From: Candidatus Rokuibacteriota bacterium
GTDB taxonomy: Bacteria; Methylomirabilota; Methylomirabilia; Rokubacteriales; CSP1-6
DNA length: 46,971 nucleotides
Assembly: GCA_003220535.1 (NCBI GenBank)
Contig: QHSU01000029.1
Location: 1-46,971, forward strand
Reading direction: 5' to 3'
Shown here: piece after piece, positions 8,286-18,140 of the stretch
Position numbering within the stretch: position 1 is the first letter of the stretch
How the letters are laid out: each line of letters starts with the position of its first letter
Made by a program: the position numbers and the translations under genes
Notes under the pieces: model-generated
Seen by the model: only the letters and a program-made list of their open reading frames with translations
What the model was told of the DNA's origin: nothing
Databases searched by the model: none

Positions 8286-8334
8286 CGGCCGCCCTCCCGC
8301 CCCTCTTCGCCCGTTCTGCCCCCCCCGGGTACAG

Positions 8335-8733
8335 GTGCTCCAGCGCCACGAACGCTGGGGCGGCTTACTCCTGGAAGGCATCGTCGACCTCATCGCCGGC
8401 GTCATCGCCTTCGTCTGGCCCGCGGCGACGGCGCTGGCGCTGCTGTTCCTCGTCGCGTTCTGGGCGATCATCACCGGCGTGCTGGAGATCGTCGCCGCCA
8501 TCCGCCTCCGCAAGGAGGTCAAGGGCGAATGGCTGCTCATCCTCAACGGCGTCCTGTCGCTGCTCTTCGGCGCGGTGCTGCTGGCGTTGCCCGGCGCGGG
8601 ACTGCTCGTGATCGTGTGGTTGATCGGCGCCTACGCTCTCGTCTTCGGCATCGTGCTGATCGCGCTCGCGTTCAAGCTCCGCGGGCGTCATCAGGCCGCG
8701 GCCACGACGACGCCCGCGTCGCGCCCGGCGTAG
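8335..8733 (+). CDS. HdeD-family membrane protein, N-terminally truncated
   Basis: A 132-aa product from a weak GTG start without a clear ribosome site. Four hydrophobic segments are visible ([74 protein letters not shown]), with the family's hallmark [14 protein letters not shown] between them. HdeD relatives are about 180-190 aa with six helices; here the first two helices (~55-60 residues) are missing and the frame starts in mid-domain, directly after an IS91-type end. E. coli HdeD supports acid resistance at high cell density. Whether this remnant still works is doubtful. Confidence 0.75.
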   Translation: MLQRHERWGGLLLEGIVDLIAGVIAFVWPAATALALLFLVAFWAIITGVLEIVAAIRLRKEVKGEWLLILNGVLSLLFGAVLLALPGAGLLVIVWLIGAYALVFGIVLIALAFKLRGRHQAAATTTPASRPA

Positions 8734-8819
8734 GGCTCGACATCTCAGCGTCGGACATTCACCGCGGCCCCTCAGCATCGAGAGGTTGCGGTGGATGTCG
8801 ACGTCGAATCCCGTGCGAC

Positions 8820-11800
8820 TTAGAGCTCGAGCAGGAGTGTGGCCGCGTCCCGGTAACGGTTGAGGTCGTCGGCCGGGGCGGTGGTCGACCAGCGGGGGCG
8901 ATCCATGGCCAGCGTGAGACGATGGGTGCCCGACGCGAGGGGCTGGGGCACATCGGTGCTGGTCATCGGCAGCAGGACGATGTGGCGGGCGGAGCTGCTC
9001 TCGAGGACGCGGACGGGCACGGGGACGAACTCGACGATGGGACACGCGATCACGCCCGTCTGGCGGGGCAGGCTCGCCACCATGCGACCCAGTCGCAACG
9101 CCGTCCTGAACGGGGGGTCCGGCCGGCCGAGCACGGTAATCTCCTGCGACGCCAGGGCGTGGACACGGCCCGTCGCGGCGCCGCGTCGCACCTTGATGGC
9201 GCCCGTCCACACACGCAGTCGGTTCGGACCATCGATCGGCTCGACGAAGACGATGCGATCGTCTCGCAGCGCAACGGTCGGCGGGGTCAGCTCGACGTCG
9301 AGCGCGCGTCCACTGCGCGCGACGTCGAGGACCTGCATGCCGTCCAGGTCTGCGACAATGTCGGGATCGAGCACACCGCCGCCGAACTTCACGCGCCGCT
9401 CGAGAACGACACTGACTTCGCTGGTGAAATCGATCGGCTCCGGCGACTCCAGGAGGATGGCCGCGGTCTTGCCCTCGACCACGAACTGGCTGATCTCGAG
9501 CCGTGACACCTCGTCCTTCAGCGGGATGCCGAGGTGCTTGACCCAGCGCTGGAACACGACGTCCCGCAGGGCAGGATCGGCAGTCGGCTGCATGGCGGCA
9601 ATGACGTCGGACTGGGTGGCTGCCCACAGGGTCGGCACGTCGGTGCTGGTCGTGCCGGGGCCGAGCCCGTCGGGCCGCAGCACGTCGATCTTTTCGGGCC
9701 AGCTGAGGATGTGGTCACGGAACGACCGGTACCGACTGGTGCTGAACGGGAAGGCGTAGATCGCGACACCGACCACGCTCAGGCTTTTGAAACCCGCCTC
9801 GCCGGCGGCCACCAGCGCGACGCGCCCTTCGCGTTGCTCGTCGCGGTCGGCCTCCACGATCTGCTCGCCGACGGCGGCGCGAATGCGGTCGTCGAAGGCG
9901 GTGACTTGCAGCGTGAGCGGTGAGGCCGGATCGTCCGCGGCCGGCAGCGGAGCCTGCGCGAGCTCGATCATCTCGGCCCCGGTCGTGCGACGGTAGAGGA
10001 CCAGGCGTCGGCCGGCCGAGACCGCTTCGACGAGAGCGAAGAGCGCGCGGGACGGCGGCCCGCTCGACGGCAACGCGATCGCCACGCCGGCGGCCGCGCC
10101 CGTCGGCGTGAGGCTGACCGTCAGCGCGAAGTGATTCCAGGTCGGATCTCCGAAGCGGGCGAAGCGCCGCGCCGGGCCGTCGCCGGTGCGCAGCGTTCCA
10201 TCGGCGTCCGCGCTCCAGTCGTTGGCCCCGCCCAGCCCACCGTCCAGGAGAAAGGTCATCGCCGTGAGGTCGGCGGGATCGAAGGCCAACCGTTCCGTGA
10301 ACGGCGAACCTTCCATGCGCACGGTCGCGCTGTGGCGCAACGAGGCTGGCCACAGCTCCTGGTTCGGGTCGTCCGGGTCCTTGTCGCCCTGGGGCGGCGC
10401 GATCAGTGTGGTGCCGATCACGTCGCGTGGGTCCTCGAGGCCGCACGAGGCCGCCGGCCGTTGCGTCAGTACGGCCAGTCGCTCGCGGAAGGGATTCACG
10501 CTCCGCATCGTGTTGCCCAGGGTGTCGGCCGTGCTCAGGATGACTCGCCAGCGCAACAAAGTCGGGTCCTCGCCGCCCTGGCCGCGGTGATCGACAATCC
10601 AGTCCGACGCCGTCGACGTGAACGGCGTCGCGGCGGACACCGACGCGTCCGCGCGAGTCAGGAGCTTCATCCGCATCAACGTCGTGTGCTCGGCGGCGGT
10701 ACCCGCCGGACGCAGGGTGAGAGGCACGGCGACGAAGAAGTCCTCGCTGAAGGCGAGCACGACCGGCTCACGGCGGTACAGCAGGCCCCGGCCGCCACCG
10801 TACGCCCCGCGTACGTACTGCTCGACCTCCTCGCCGACGCGCTGCACCGCGTTCAGACCGGGCAGTCCCTTGGTCTTGAGGTAGACGTATTCGGCCACGT
10901 CCACCGACTCGGATTGCGCGCTGGGGTGTGCGACGCTGATCCGCGTGATGAGCTCGATCTCGTACTCGTGGTTGGGCAGGAACGCGAGCTTGCCCTTCCC
11001 CTCGTAAGCCGTGTGGAACTCGCCGCTCTGGTCGTCGCACAGCCGCTGCTCGCGCTGGAAGTCCAGGAAGTCCCGCAGCGCGCTGTAGACGACCGTGTCG
11101 ATCTCGACGAACCCTCCCGCGCCGAAGCCGACGAGCGGACGCACCAGGCGAAGCTCGACGCGGCGGATGGGGGCCTGAGCGCCCACCGTGACGGGGACGA
11201 AGTCGCTGGCCGAGGTCGTGGGCACCTGCCGTGTTCCCGCGATCGTGCCCTGGCGATCGAATGCGACCAGCTCGACACGGCCCTCGGCCGCGCTCCAGGC
11301 GAGCCGGATCGTGCAGTAGGCGACGTCCTCGTCGAAGTCCATGCGGGCGACCACACCCGCGCGCCGCGCGGAGGCGATGTCGGCCACCATGTAGGTCGGC
11401 GGCAGCGAGGTGCCCGCGCGCTGGGGTCGCGCGACGGCGGCGCGGTTGAAGACGAGCGTGCTCGTGCTCTCGGAAAAGAGGCGCGGTGCGCCCAGGTCGG
11501 CGCCCGCCATCTCGCGCTCGAAGCTCAGCCGGTGCGTCCGCAGCTGATGCTCCTTGGGGTTGCAGCACGGCCACAGAGGGGCGCGCCGGATGAGCTTCTC
11601 GTCGGCCACCGGGTTACTGGTCGCGAACTGGAATGGCGTCGCCGAGTTCAGCAGCAGCCGCTGGGTGCCGGGCTTTCCGTCGACGGGCGCGTCGAGATCC
11701 CAGCGGGCCAGGATCGTCGAGGGCGCGAACGAGCCGCTGAGCTTCACGCCGTTGGGATCGCTGAAGTCGGGCGGGATCTCGACGCGCTTGTCGACCGCCT

Positions 11801-14800
11801 GCCAGTCTCTCGGGGTGCCGAAGCGCGGACGACGGCGAACGGCGATGCCGACCAGGTCGCAGGTCAGGCTCAGGTCGCCGGACTGCTGGTTGCCCAGACC
11901 CGGCGTCGCTCCGGTCGAGAGGGACAGCTGGTCGTTGACCGGGACGGCGAACTCCACGGAGATCGTCGCGTCGATGGCGATGGGACGCGCGGCGGTATCG
12001 GCGGCGAACTGGGCCAGCCGCGTGGGCTCGTCCGGGCCGCCAGCCCGCATCTCGATGACCGAGAACGTGCGCGACGGACGGTCGTCGACGTACCCCTGAT
12101 CGAAGCGCTCGACGTGCACGACCGCGCTCTTCTGCTCGAGGCCCTGCGACGCTCCGGCCGAGCGCAGCGGCGAGGTGGACGTCGCCAGATCGGCCACCGC
12201 CAGGGCGCCGCCCACGGGGAGATCGACAGTCCAGGTGACGTCCGGCAAGAACCAGGGTGTCTCGAGTCGCACCTCGAGATGTAGCTCGCCGTGGGTCGGC
12301 CGGTCACCGACCATGTGCAGGGCCGCTCGGGCGCTGATCCCGAAGTGCAGGAAACGGAACAGGATGATGCGCAGGCCGAGCTCGATGAGGATCTCGAGCC
12401 CGTAGTCGTGCGAGCCGGTGACCAGCAGCTGGAACGACACACCCAGTCCCGCGTAGTACTCGGCGCGCACGATGCTGGCGTTGATGCCGCCCTCGCCGCG
12501 CAGGACGAAGCCGAAGCCATAGACCTGATCCTCGACGTACTCGAAGCACGCCCCGACCGTGAACGAGGTCCGCACCGCGAACAGGTTCTGCTTCCACTGG
12601 ATCTGGAACCACGTCCGCTGATCCACGAGGTGTCCGAGCGCGAACGTCAGCGGATCGTTGGTGAAGAAGAACGTCCCGGTCAGGACGGGGATCCTGTTCA
12701 GCCAGCTCGGCGCGTTCTTCTTGAAGTCCGAGAGCCGGAGCTCGACGCCGAGCACCGCGCGGATTAGGTCGTGCTCGAAGTCCATCTCGACGGCGAGAAA
12801 TCCCACCGGCTTGGGGTTCTCCAGGAAGTGGACCTCGGCGACGATCAGCAGCCCCGATTCGCCGGGCCCGTCCGTGTACAGCGTGAAGGCGACCAGCTCG
12901 GCGCTCGAGCCGAGAGCGGGCAGACCGACGCTGGCGCCCACTCCCACGGCCCACGCATCGTTGGTCGCTACCCAGGCGGCGAGGCGGCGATCGCCGGGGA
13001 CGCTGATGGGATCGCTACGCTTGTACCAGGTGTAGTAGCGTAGCTCGCGCGAGTCCTTGTCGACCTCCTCGAGCTTGGGCAGCATGTTGCGGGCGAACAG
13101 CGCCCGGATGCCGCGCAACGTGACCGGACCCAGCGGGAACGAGCCGGTCACGAACGCCTGGACGAAGAGATAGTCGAAGTTCAGCGCCGGCGACCTCACG
13201 CGCCCGGCTAGGACGTCGAGCCCGATCTTGTACTCGGTCTCGCCGCACTTGAACTTCGCGGTACCGGTGAGTGCGAACTCGTGGACGACGACGTCGCCCG
13301 TGACGGTCTCGGTGAAGAAGCCGCCGGCTTCGAGTAGGAACGTGCCCGATTCCAGCCTGATGAACAGCCCATCGAGCTTGAGGTGGGGCGCGCCCGTATC
13401 GCCCCGGAACCGCACGCGGAGCCGCTTGAGGAGGAACGAGCCGGTGAAGCCCGACGGCGTGGCGATCTGCAGCCCGCCCGAGAAGCTCAGGTACGTGGCG
13501 CCGTCCTCGGCCACCACCGCCAGCTCCTGCAGGACGATGCCGACCCCGCCGATCAGCATCACCACGCCGTCGGGGAGGGCGACGCCTTCGAGGTGCAGCT
13601 CGCCGAAGCGGTATCCGATACCCTCGAGCGTGAACTTGACGGGTTCGCCGTTGAGCGTGCGCAGCTTGACGATCGAGTCCGTCCCCGGCGCGAACACGAA
13701 CACATCGACGGTGGCCAGCGCCGCCGCCTTGAGCGCCTTCGAGATCTCGCCGGTGTCGTCGAAGTCGGCCGCGGACAGGTGCGCCGCCATATGACGCCCG
13801 ATCGAGTAGCCTAGGCGGATGGTCATGATGTCGACCGTGTTGGTCATGATCTCGAAGTGCAGCAGCGCGTTGAGCGTCTGGGCCGCGCCGGTTCCCGGCT
13901 CGGGCAGCCCCGTGGCGGTGCTGAACTCGCGCCGATAGCTGACGGCGACCGTGTAGTCCTCCTGGAGCTCGATGCCGAGCGCCATGGCTTCGCTCTTGCG
14001 GTTGACGTCGTTTGTGTTCCCGAACACGAACGCCATGTCGAACGTCAGGCCGACCCCGCTCGGCAGCGACTTGAAGAACAGCGAGTTCACGATGAGGCCG
14101 GTCTCGGGGCTGCGCGAGAAGAAGGTGCGGACCGGCGCTTCGTCGAACCTGAAGACCTGCGCCGGGTCGTTGGCGTCGATGATCCGCCGTCTGACGCCGA
14201 TGCTCACGTGGCGCGGGATGGGCAGCACCCAGGGTGAGAAGAACGGCACCACGAGATCGTCGAGTACGAACTCCGCCGTCGGATCGGTCGTGCTGCTGGG
14301 CGGAGTGGTGGGGCCGGGCGGGACGGGGTGGGGGTCGGGTCCCTTGGTGGCGTTGAGGAAGCGCGCCAGGTCAGCGACCGGCGCGGTTTCCGGGTCGACC
14401 TGCAGCGAGCGGATGCTGAACGAGCCGTCGATCGGTCCGGTCAGCTCGGGGGCCCACGGCGTGACCTCGTGACGCAGCCAGTGCAGCTCGCGCGGAGCGA
14501 TCGTCGGGGTCGGCAGCAGCTGGAAATCGTGGATGGCCACCACGGGAATCCCCGAGAACACGCACCGGCCGAACGAGACGGGCACGGCGGTCCGCAGGGA
14601 GAACTCGCCCTGCTCGGACATGTGCAGACGGAGGTGGACGAAGATCGAGGCTGGCTTTCCACGATCGAACCCGAGCATGAGGTCGTCAAGGTGACCGGGG
14701 CGGAACTCGCCGATCGTGTACGTGGCGGTGCCGTCCGGGACGCCTCCTCCAGGCTTGGGATGCGGATCGATGAAGCCGGGCGGCAGCCGGATCTCCACCG

Positions 14801-15179
14801 GAAGCCGCTCGAGCAGGACTTCGACACCGCGGTCTGACATCGACAGGAAGAGCTGGATGTCGTTCTGGTGCAGCGTGTCGGGTCGGATGCGGAGCTCGAT
14901 GTCGGGCATCGACGCGAACACGAACGGGAAGCCGTCGGGATAGGCCGGCGAGCCGGGCATGAAGAGCTTGGCCTCGATCGCCACCCGATCGCTGTCCGCA
15001 CCCGTCCGCACGTCCGTCACGCCGACGACGTTGTTCAGCGCGGCCAGCCACGTCGTGATCGAGGACGGGTCATTGCTGGCGTTGATGCCGGTGACGGGCT
15101 GAATGCGCTCCGTCCAGACCTCGGCCGCCAACGCCGGCGGCTCGCCGAACAGGTCGAAGAGGCGGAGGGGCGCGCTCAT
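8820..15179 (-). CDS. Giant 2119-aa beta-rich protein with C-terminal concanavalin-like domain
   Basis: Third and last gene of the giant operon. The ATG overlaps the stop of the PLD gene (ATGA). There is no signal peptide and no clear membrane helix. Residues ~450-1050 are a long run of short alternating strands (FSGGLQIATPSGFTGSFLLK, LKLDGLFIRLESGTFLLEAG, TLRGIRALFARNMLPKLEEV, GTFFFTNDPLTFALGHLVDQ). These look like a repetitive beta-solenoid or barrel; a DUF6603-type region is possible, but I cannot confirm it. Residues ~1640-1815 resemble a LamG/DUF1080 concanavalin-A-like sandwich: DWSADADGTLRTGDGPARRF, WNHFALTVSLTPTGAAAGVA, RRLVLYRR and RIRAAVGEQIVEADRDEQRE. A helical and beta C-terminus follows. 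Function is unknown. Coding bias is strong over the whole length, so it is a real gene. Confidence 0.85.
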   Translation of the reverse strand: MSAPLRLFDLFGEPPALAAEVWTERIQPVTGINASNDPSSITTWLAALNNVVGVTDVRTGADSDRVAIEAKLFMPGSPAYPDGFPFVFASMPDIELRIRPDTLHQNDIQLFLSMSDRGVEVLLERLPVEIRLPPGFIDPHPKPGGGVPDGTATYTIGEFRPGHLDDLMLGFDRGKPASIFVHLRLHMSEQGEFSLRTAVPVSFGRCVFSGIPVVAIHDFQLLPTPTIAPRELHWLRHEVTPWAPELTGPIDGSFSIRSLQVDPETAPVADLARFLNATKGPDPHPVPPGPTTPPSSTTDPTAEFVLDDLVVPFFSPWVLPIPRHVSIGVRRRIIDANDPAQVFRFDEAPVRTFFSRSPETGLIVNSLFFKSLPSGVGLTFDMAFVFGNTNDVNRKSEAMALGIELQEDYTVAVSYRREFSTATGLPEPGTGAAQTLNALLHFEIMTNTVDIMTIRLGYSIGRHMAAHLSAADFDDTGEISKALKAAALATVDVFVFAPGTDSIVKLRTLNGEPVKFTLEGIGYRFGELHLEGVALPDGVVMLIGGVGIVLQELAVVAEDGATYLSFSGGLQIATPSGFTGSFLLKRLRVRFRGDTGAPHLKLDGLFIRLESGTFLLEAGGFFTETVTGDVVVHEFALTGTAKFKCGETEYKIGLDVLAGRVRSPALNFDYLFVQAFVTGSFPLGPVTLRGIRALFARNMLPKLEEVDKDSRELRYYTWYKRSDPISVPGDRRLAAWVATNDAWAVGVGASVGLPALGSSAELVAFTLYTDGPGESGLLIVAEVHFLENPKPVGFLAVEMDFEHDLIRAVLGVELRLSDFKKNAPSWLNRIPVLTGTFFFTNDPLTFALGHLVDQRTWFQIQWKQNLFAVRTSFTVGACFEYVEDQVYGFGFVLRGEGGINASIVRAEYYAGLGVSFQLLVTGSHDYGLEILIELGLRIILFRFLHFGISARAALHMVGDRPTHGELHLEVRLETPWFLPDVTWTVDLPVGGALAVADLATSTSPLRSAGASQGLEQKSAVVHVERFDQGYVDDRPSRTFSVIEMRAGGPDEPTRLAQFAADTAARPIAIDATISVEFAVPVNDQLSLSTGATPGLGNQQSGDLSLTCDLVGIAVRRRPRFGTPRDWQAVDKRVEIPPDFSDPNGVKLSGSFAPSTILARWDLDAPVDGKPGTQRLLLNSATPFQFATSNPVADEKLIRRAPLWPCCNPKEHQLRTHRLSFEREMAGADLGAPRLFSESTSTLVFNRAAVARPQRAGTSLPPTYMVADIASARRAGVVARMDFDEDVAYCTIRLAWSAAEGRVELVAFDRQGTIAGTRQVPTTSASDFVPVTVGAQAPIRRVELRLVRPLVGFGAGGFVEIDTVVYSALRDFLDFQREQRLCDDQSGEFHTAYEGKGKLAFLPNHEYEIELITRISVAHPSAQSESVDVAEYVYLKTKGLPGLNAVQRVGEEVEQYVRGAYGGGRGLLYRREPVVLAFSEDFFVAVPLTLRPAGTAAEHTTLMRMKLLTRADASVSAATPFTSTASDWIVDHRGQGGEDPTLLRWRVILSTADTLGNTMRSVNPFRERLAVLTQRPAASCGLEDPRDVIGTTLIAPPQGDKDPDDPNQELWPASLRHSATVRMEGSPFTERLAFDPADLTAMTFLLDGGLGGANDWSADADGTLRTGDGPARRFARFGDPTWNHFALTVSLTPTGAAAGVAIALPSSGPPSRALFALVEAVSAGRRLVLYRRTTGAEMIELAQAPLPAADDPASPLTLQVTAFDDRIRAAVGEQIVEADRDEQREGRVALVAAGEAGFKSLSVVGVAIYAFPFSTSRYRSFRDHILSWPEKIDVLRPDGLGPGTTSTDVPTLWAATQSDVIAAMQPTADPALRDVVFQRWVKHLGIPLKDEVSRLEISQFVVEGKTAAILLESPEPIDFTSEVSVVLERRVKFGGGVLDPDIVADLDGMQVLDVARSGRALDVELTPPTVALRDDRIVFVEPIDGPNRLRVWTGAIKVRRGAATGRVHALASQEITVLGRPDPPFRTALRLGRMVASLPRQTGVIACPIVEFVPVPVRVLESSSARHIVLLPMTSTDVPQPLASGTHRLTLAMDRPRWSTTAPADDLNRYRDAATLLLEL

Positions 15180-18124
15180 GTCTCTGGCAGCGGATCGGTC
15201 CGGCTCGACGAGTCGACCATGAACTTGAAGATGTCAGCCGAGTTCGCGGCCTGGATGGCGAAGCCGAGCGCCTGGAGCACGTCGACGATCGCACCGTCGC
15301 TGCTCGAGAACGCCAGGAACGGATGCGGCGGCCGCGCGTCGACCGGTACGAACCGGTTGCCGGCGAACGGCGACCGGTCGAACAGCGTGCCCGAGGCCAG
15401 CGGATCGGCCAGCAGCGGCGCGACGAGGTCGGCGGGCAAGTCGAGAAACTCCGCCCAGAGCTGCCGTCGGAGCATGGCGGCGGGATTGCGGGCCGAGACG
15501 CGCAGCCCGTCGGCGATCGTGAAGCAGTGGATCTCGCCGTCGTAGTAGAAGCCGCGGTGATCCAGATTGGCCGAGCCGACGGCCAGGAAAACGTCGTCGA
15601 CGATGGTCAGCTTGTCGTGGACATAGATGTCGGCCAGCTCGACGACCGTCGCCGGCGCGCCCTCCTTGTGCTCGCGGGGAAACGCGCCCTTGGGATTCGA
15701 GCCGCCGGACACGAGGCGTGTCGAGTCACCCCGCTCGCACACGAACGCCTTCATCTGCCCGGGGTGGGGGTTGGGGACGCCCGACTCGTCGTAGACGTAC
15801 ATCAGCTCGCCCTCGACTGAGATCCAGAACGGCAGCGCTGGGATGCGCGAGGGCGGCGCCAGGAAGATGAGCGGCAGGCCACTGGCGCCGCCTTGCATGT
15901 CCTGGCCGACCAGCAGCTTGCCCGACGAGGCGCGAACCTCGTTGTCCGTCGAGGTGAAGCGGCGGCGGGGATAGCCGATGCGAACGATCCCGACGCCGCC
16001 ATCGGCCGCCAACAGGTCGTCGATGAATTGGTTGCGGGGCGCGTCGCCGAACGTCAAGGTGGTCTGGCCCTGGAGCGCGATGACGAGCTGGCGGATCTCG
16101 CGGTTCGTGACCTTCCGGAGCAGGAGATCGCGGTAGGTGCGCGGGGGCGTGAAGTACTGATCGGTCGTGTAGATGTACTCGCTCGCCATCTCGATCGCCG
16201 CTAGGATCGTGCGCGCGATCGTGCTGTCGCCGTTGGGGGCGAACGGAAGCGCCCGCGACTCGGCGCCGACAGCGGGCGCGTGGTATGTGCGCGCGATCTG
16301 GGCGATGTCGCGGCCCGGCGCCAGCGCGGCGTCGAACGGCGGCGCGGGGAAGGCCGGCGGCGTGCCTCCGCCGTCGAGCTGCCAGCGCTGATCGAACGTC
16401 AACGCGACGTCGCGCGCGGCGTTGCCTTCGACGCGCACGTGGACGTCGTGATACGGGGCTGGCGCCAGGTGATCGACGTCGTCGAGCCGGTCGGGATTGA
16501 GATCCATCCCGCCGCAATATGCGATGTGGCTCGTCCCGACCTTCACGATCGAGAGCTTTTGGTGATAGATGCCGAGATGCCGCGTGACCTTGAGCAGGAC
16601 GTCGAACGGGAAGTCGTTCAACGGCGTCGGCGGCAGATTGTCCTCGACCCGCACCGGATTCGCCGAGAACACGCAGAGCGCGCCGGGCAGCCCGTCGCCG
16701 AGGATGTCGACCGCTTGTCGGTTCGGTTCGAGGGGCTTGCCGTTCTCGTCGAGGACGTGCTTGGTGTAAAGGCTCAACCCGATGGCGCCGAGCACGAGGA
16801 TGAAGGTGCCGAGCCCATCGGTGCGGGCGAACGAAACGCCGAAGCGACTGAGCAGAAGAATGAGATCGAGGACGAACATCACGACGAGGATCTCGGCCTG
16901 GCTGACCGCATCCGGGTCGTCGAACTGGAGGAACTTGGCGGGTAGGAACCGCGACGCGCCGCCGGCATCGCCGATGAGCTTGGCCGCCTGCTCCAGCGTG
17001 AGCGCGATGTTGTCCGGCCCCAGGAGCGGGGTGACGACGCTCAGGTCGAACGTCGCCAGGGTATCGTCGCCGAGCTGGCGGTGGGTGAACTTGGTCCGGG
17101 GGAACATCGCCCAGCCCGTGAGATGGACGCCCCCGTCTGGGCGTTGGGCGTCGCGCATCGCCGTGAAGAAGTCGTCGAAGTACGTCGGCCCGTTGACCAG
17201 CGGCGTGATGAGGTTGGCGCGGGTAAACCGCGGCAATGCAGCGGTGGATTGCGCGGCGAACCAGTCCTCGAGATCCGTGAACGCGACGCTGCGCAGCGTC
17301 GGGGTCAGCGTGAGGCCGGTATCGGCCACCGCGCCGTCCTCGAGCCGCACGAGTTGAACCGCGCCCTCGGTCCCCTCGGGCTCGAGGCGGAAGGAGGTTC
17401 GCCCACCGCCCCAGAGGTTCGCGATCGGCATGGCGGCCGGATCGCTCGCGTGCAGTCGCGCGACGGTCCGCTGGAGATCGCCGCCGTCGGCGGCCGTCAG
17501 CTCCACCGTACGCGGCTCGCTCTCGAGCACGATGGTCACGCGACCCGACGTGCGCGACCGACCGGCGTGGTCATACAGCAGCACGGGCGCGGTGTCGCCG
17601 CTCGCTGTGGCCGACGCCAGCGCGTCGGCAAACGGCTGCCACTGCGCGGCATCGCCACCGCCGGTCGTGATCGCGGTCTGGATCTGCGCCCCCCACAACG
17701 CCGGATCGATCAGCATGCGATCCTGGCGCATGCTGACGATGGTGACCGCGGTCGCGGTTCGCAGGGCTGTTCCGCCGAGATCGCCGTCGCCGTCGGCGAA
17801 CGTCAGCCCGACGTCGTCGTCGAAGACGAGATAGAAGGTCGGCAGACCTCCGGGAATCGCGTTCGCGACGTGCCGGATCGGGAGCGGAAGGACCTGGACC
17901 TCGACGAACACCTGGCCCGTCGAGCCCGTGGCTCGCCGTAGCACGCCGGTGGCGGGCATCACCACATCGGCGGCGACCGCCCGCGTGGCACGCACACCGC
18001 GCACGCGGTATGGCGGCGCCGGCGGCTTGACCCCGTAACGGAGCCCGTCAGGGATCTCGACCGCGTCGACGGTCGTGTAGCTCCACGTTGCGGGGTCGGC
18101 GACCGGCGAGACGAAGGCTGGCAC
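15176..18124 (-). CDS. Large membrane phospholipase D-like protein
   Basis: A 982-aa protein starting at a GTG preceded by GGAGGT. It contains two PLD half-sites. The first, near residue 519, reads YHQKLSIVKVG...GGMDLN; His and Lys of HxK are present, but the Asp of HxKxxxxD is Lys. The second, near residue 835, reads VHDKLTIVDD...VGSANLDHRGF and is canonical. Two adjacent hydrophobic helices at ~410-455 (ILVVMFVLDLILLLSRFGV, GTFILVLGAIGLSLYTKHVL) lie before the first motif. The N-terminal ~400 residues are beta-rich and unrecognised. PLD enzymes cleave phosphodiesters of lipids or nucleic acids; the substrate here is unknown. It lies 16 nt after the FN3-rich gene and overlaps the next gene by 4 nt, so all three are made together. 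Confidence 0.85.
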   Translation of the reverse strand: MPAFVSPVADPATWSYTTVDAVEIPDGLRYGVKPPAPPYRVRGVRATRAVAADVVMPATGVLRRATGSTGQVFVEVQVLPLPIRHVANAIPGGLPTFYLVFDDDVGLTFADGDGDLGGTALRTATAVTIVSMRQDRMLIDPALWGAQIQTAITTGGGDAAQWQPFADALASATASGDTAPVLLYDHAGRSRTSGRVTIVLESEPRTVELTAADGGDLQRTVARLHASDPAAMPIANLWGGGRTSFRLEPEGTEGAVQLVRLEDGAVADTGLTLTPTLRSVAFTDLEDWFAAQSTAALPRFTRANLITPLVNGPTYFDDFFTAMRDAQRPDGGVHLTGWAMFPRTKFTHRQLGDDTLATFDLSVVTPLLGPDNIALTLEQAAKLIGDAGGASRFLPAKFLQFDDPDAVSQAEILVVMFVLDLILLLSRFGVSFARTDGLGTFILVLGAIGLSLYTKHVLDENGKPLEPNRQAVDILGDGLPGALCVFSANPVRVEDNLPPTPLNDFPFDVLLKVTRHLGIYHQKLSIVKVGTSHIAYCGGMDLNPDRLDDVDHLAPAPYHDVHVRVEGNAARDVALTFDQRWQLDGGGTPPAFPAPPFDAALAPGRDIAQIARTYHAPAVGAESRALPFAPNGDSTIARTILAAIEMASEYIYTTDQYFTPPRTYRDLLLRKVTNREIRQLVIALQGQTTLTFGDAPRNQFIDDLLAADGGVGIVRIGYPRRRFTSTDNEVRASSGKLLVGQDMQGGASGLPLIFLAPPSRIPALPFWISVEGELMYVYDESGVPNPHPGQMKAFVCERGDSTRLVSGGSNPKGAFPREHKEGAPATVVELADIYVHDKLTIVDDVFLAVGSANLDHRGFYYDGEIHCFTIADGLRVSARNPAAMLRRQLWAEFLDLPADLVAPLLADPLASGTLFDRSPFAGNRFVPVDARPPHPFLAFSSSDGAIVDVLQALGFAIQAANSADIFKFMVDSSSRTDPLPET

Positions 18125-18140
18125 GACGTCACCTCCCTCG

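Noticed and set aside
10131..12284. 717-codon plus-strand open frame inside the giant operon
   Set aside because: Shadow of the 2119-aa gene: low-complexity Arg/Ala/Gly-rich product with no recognisable motif.
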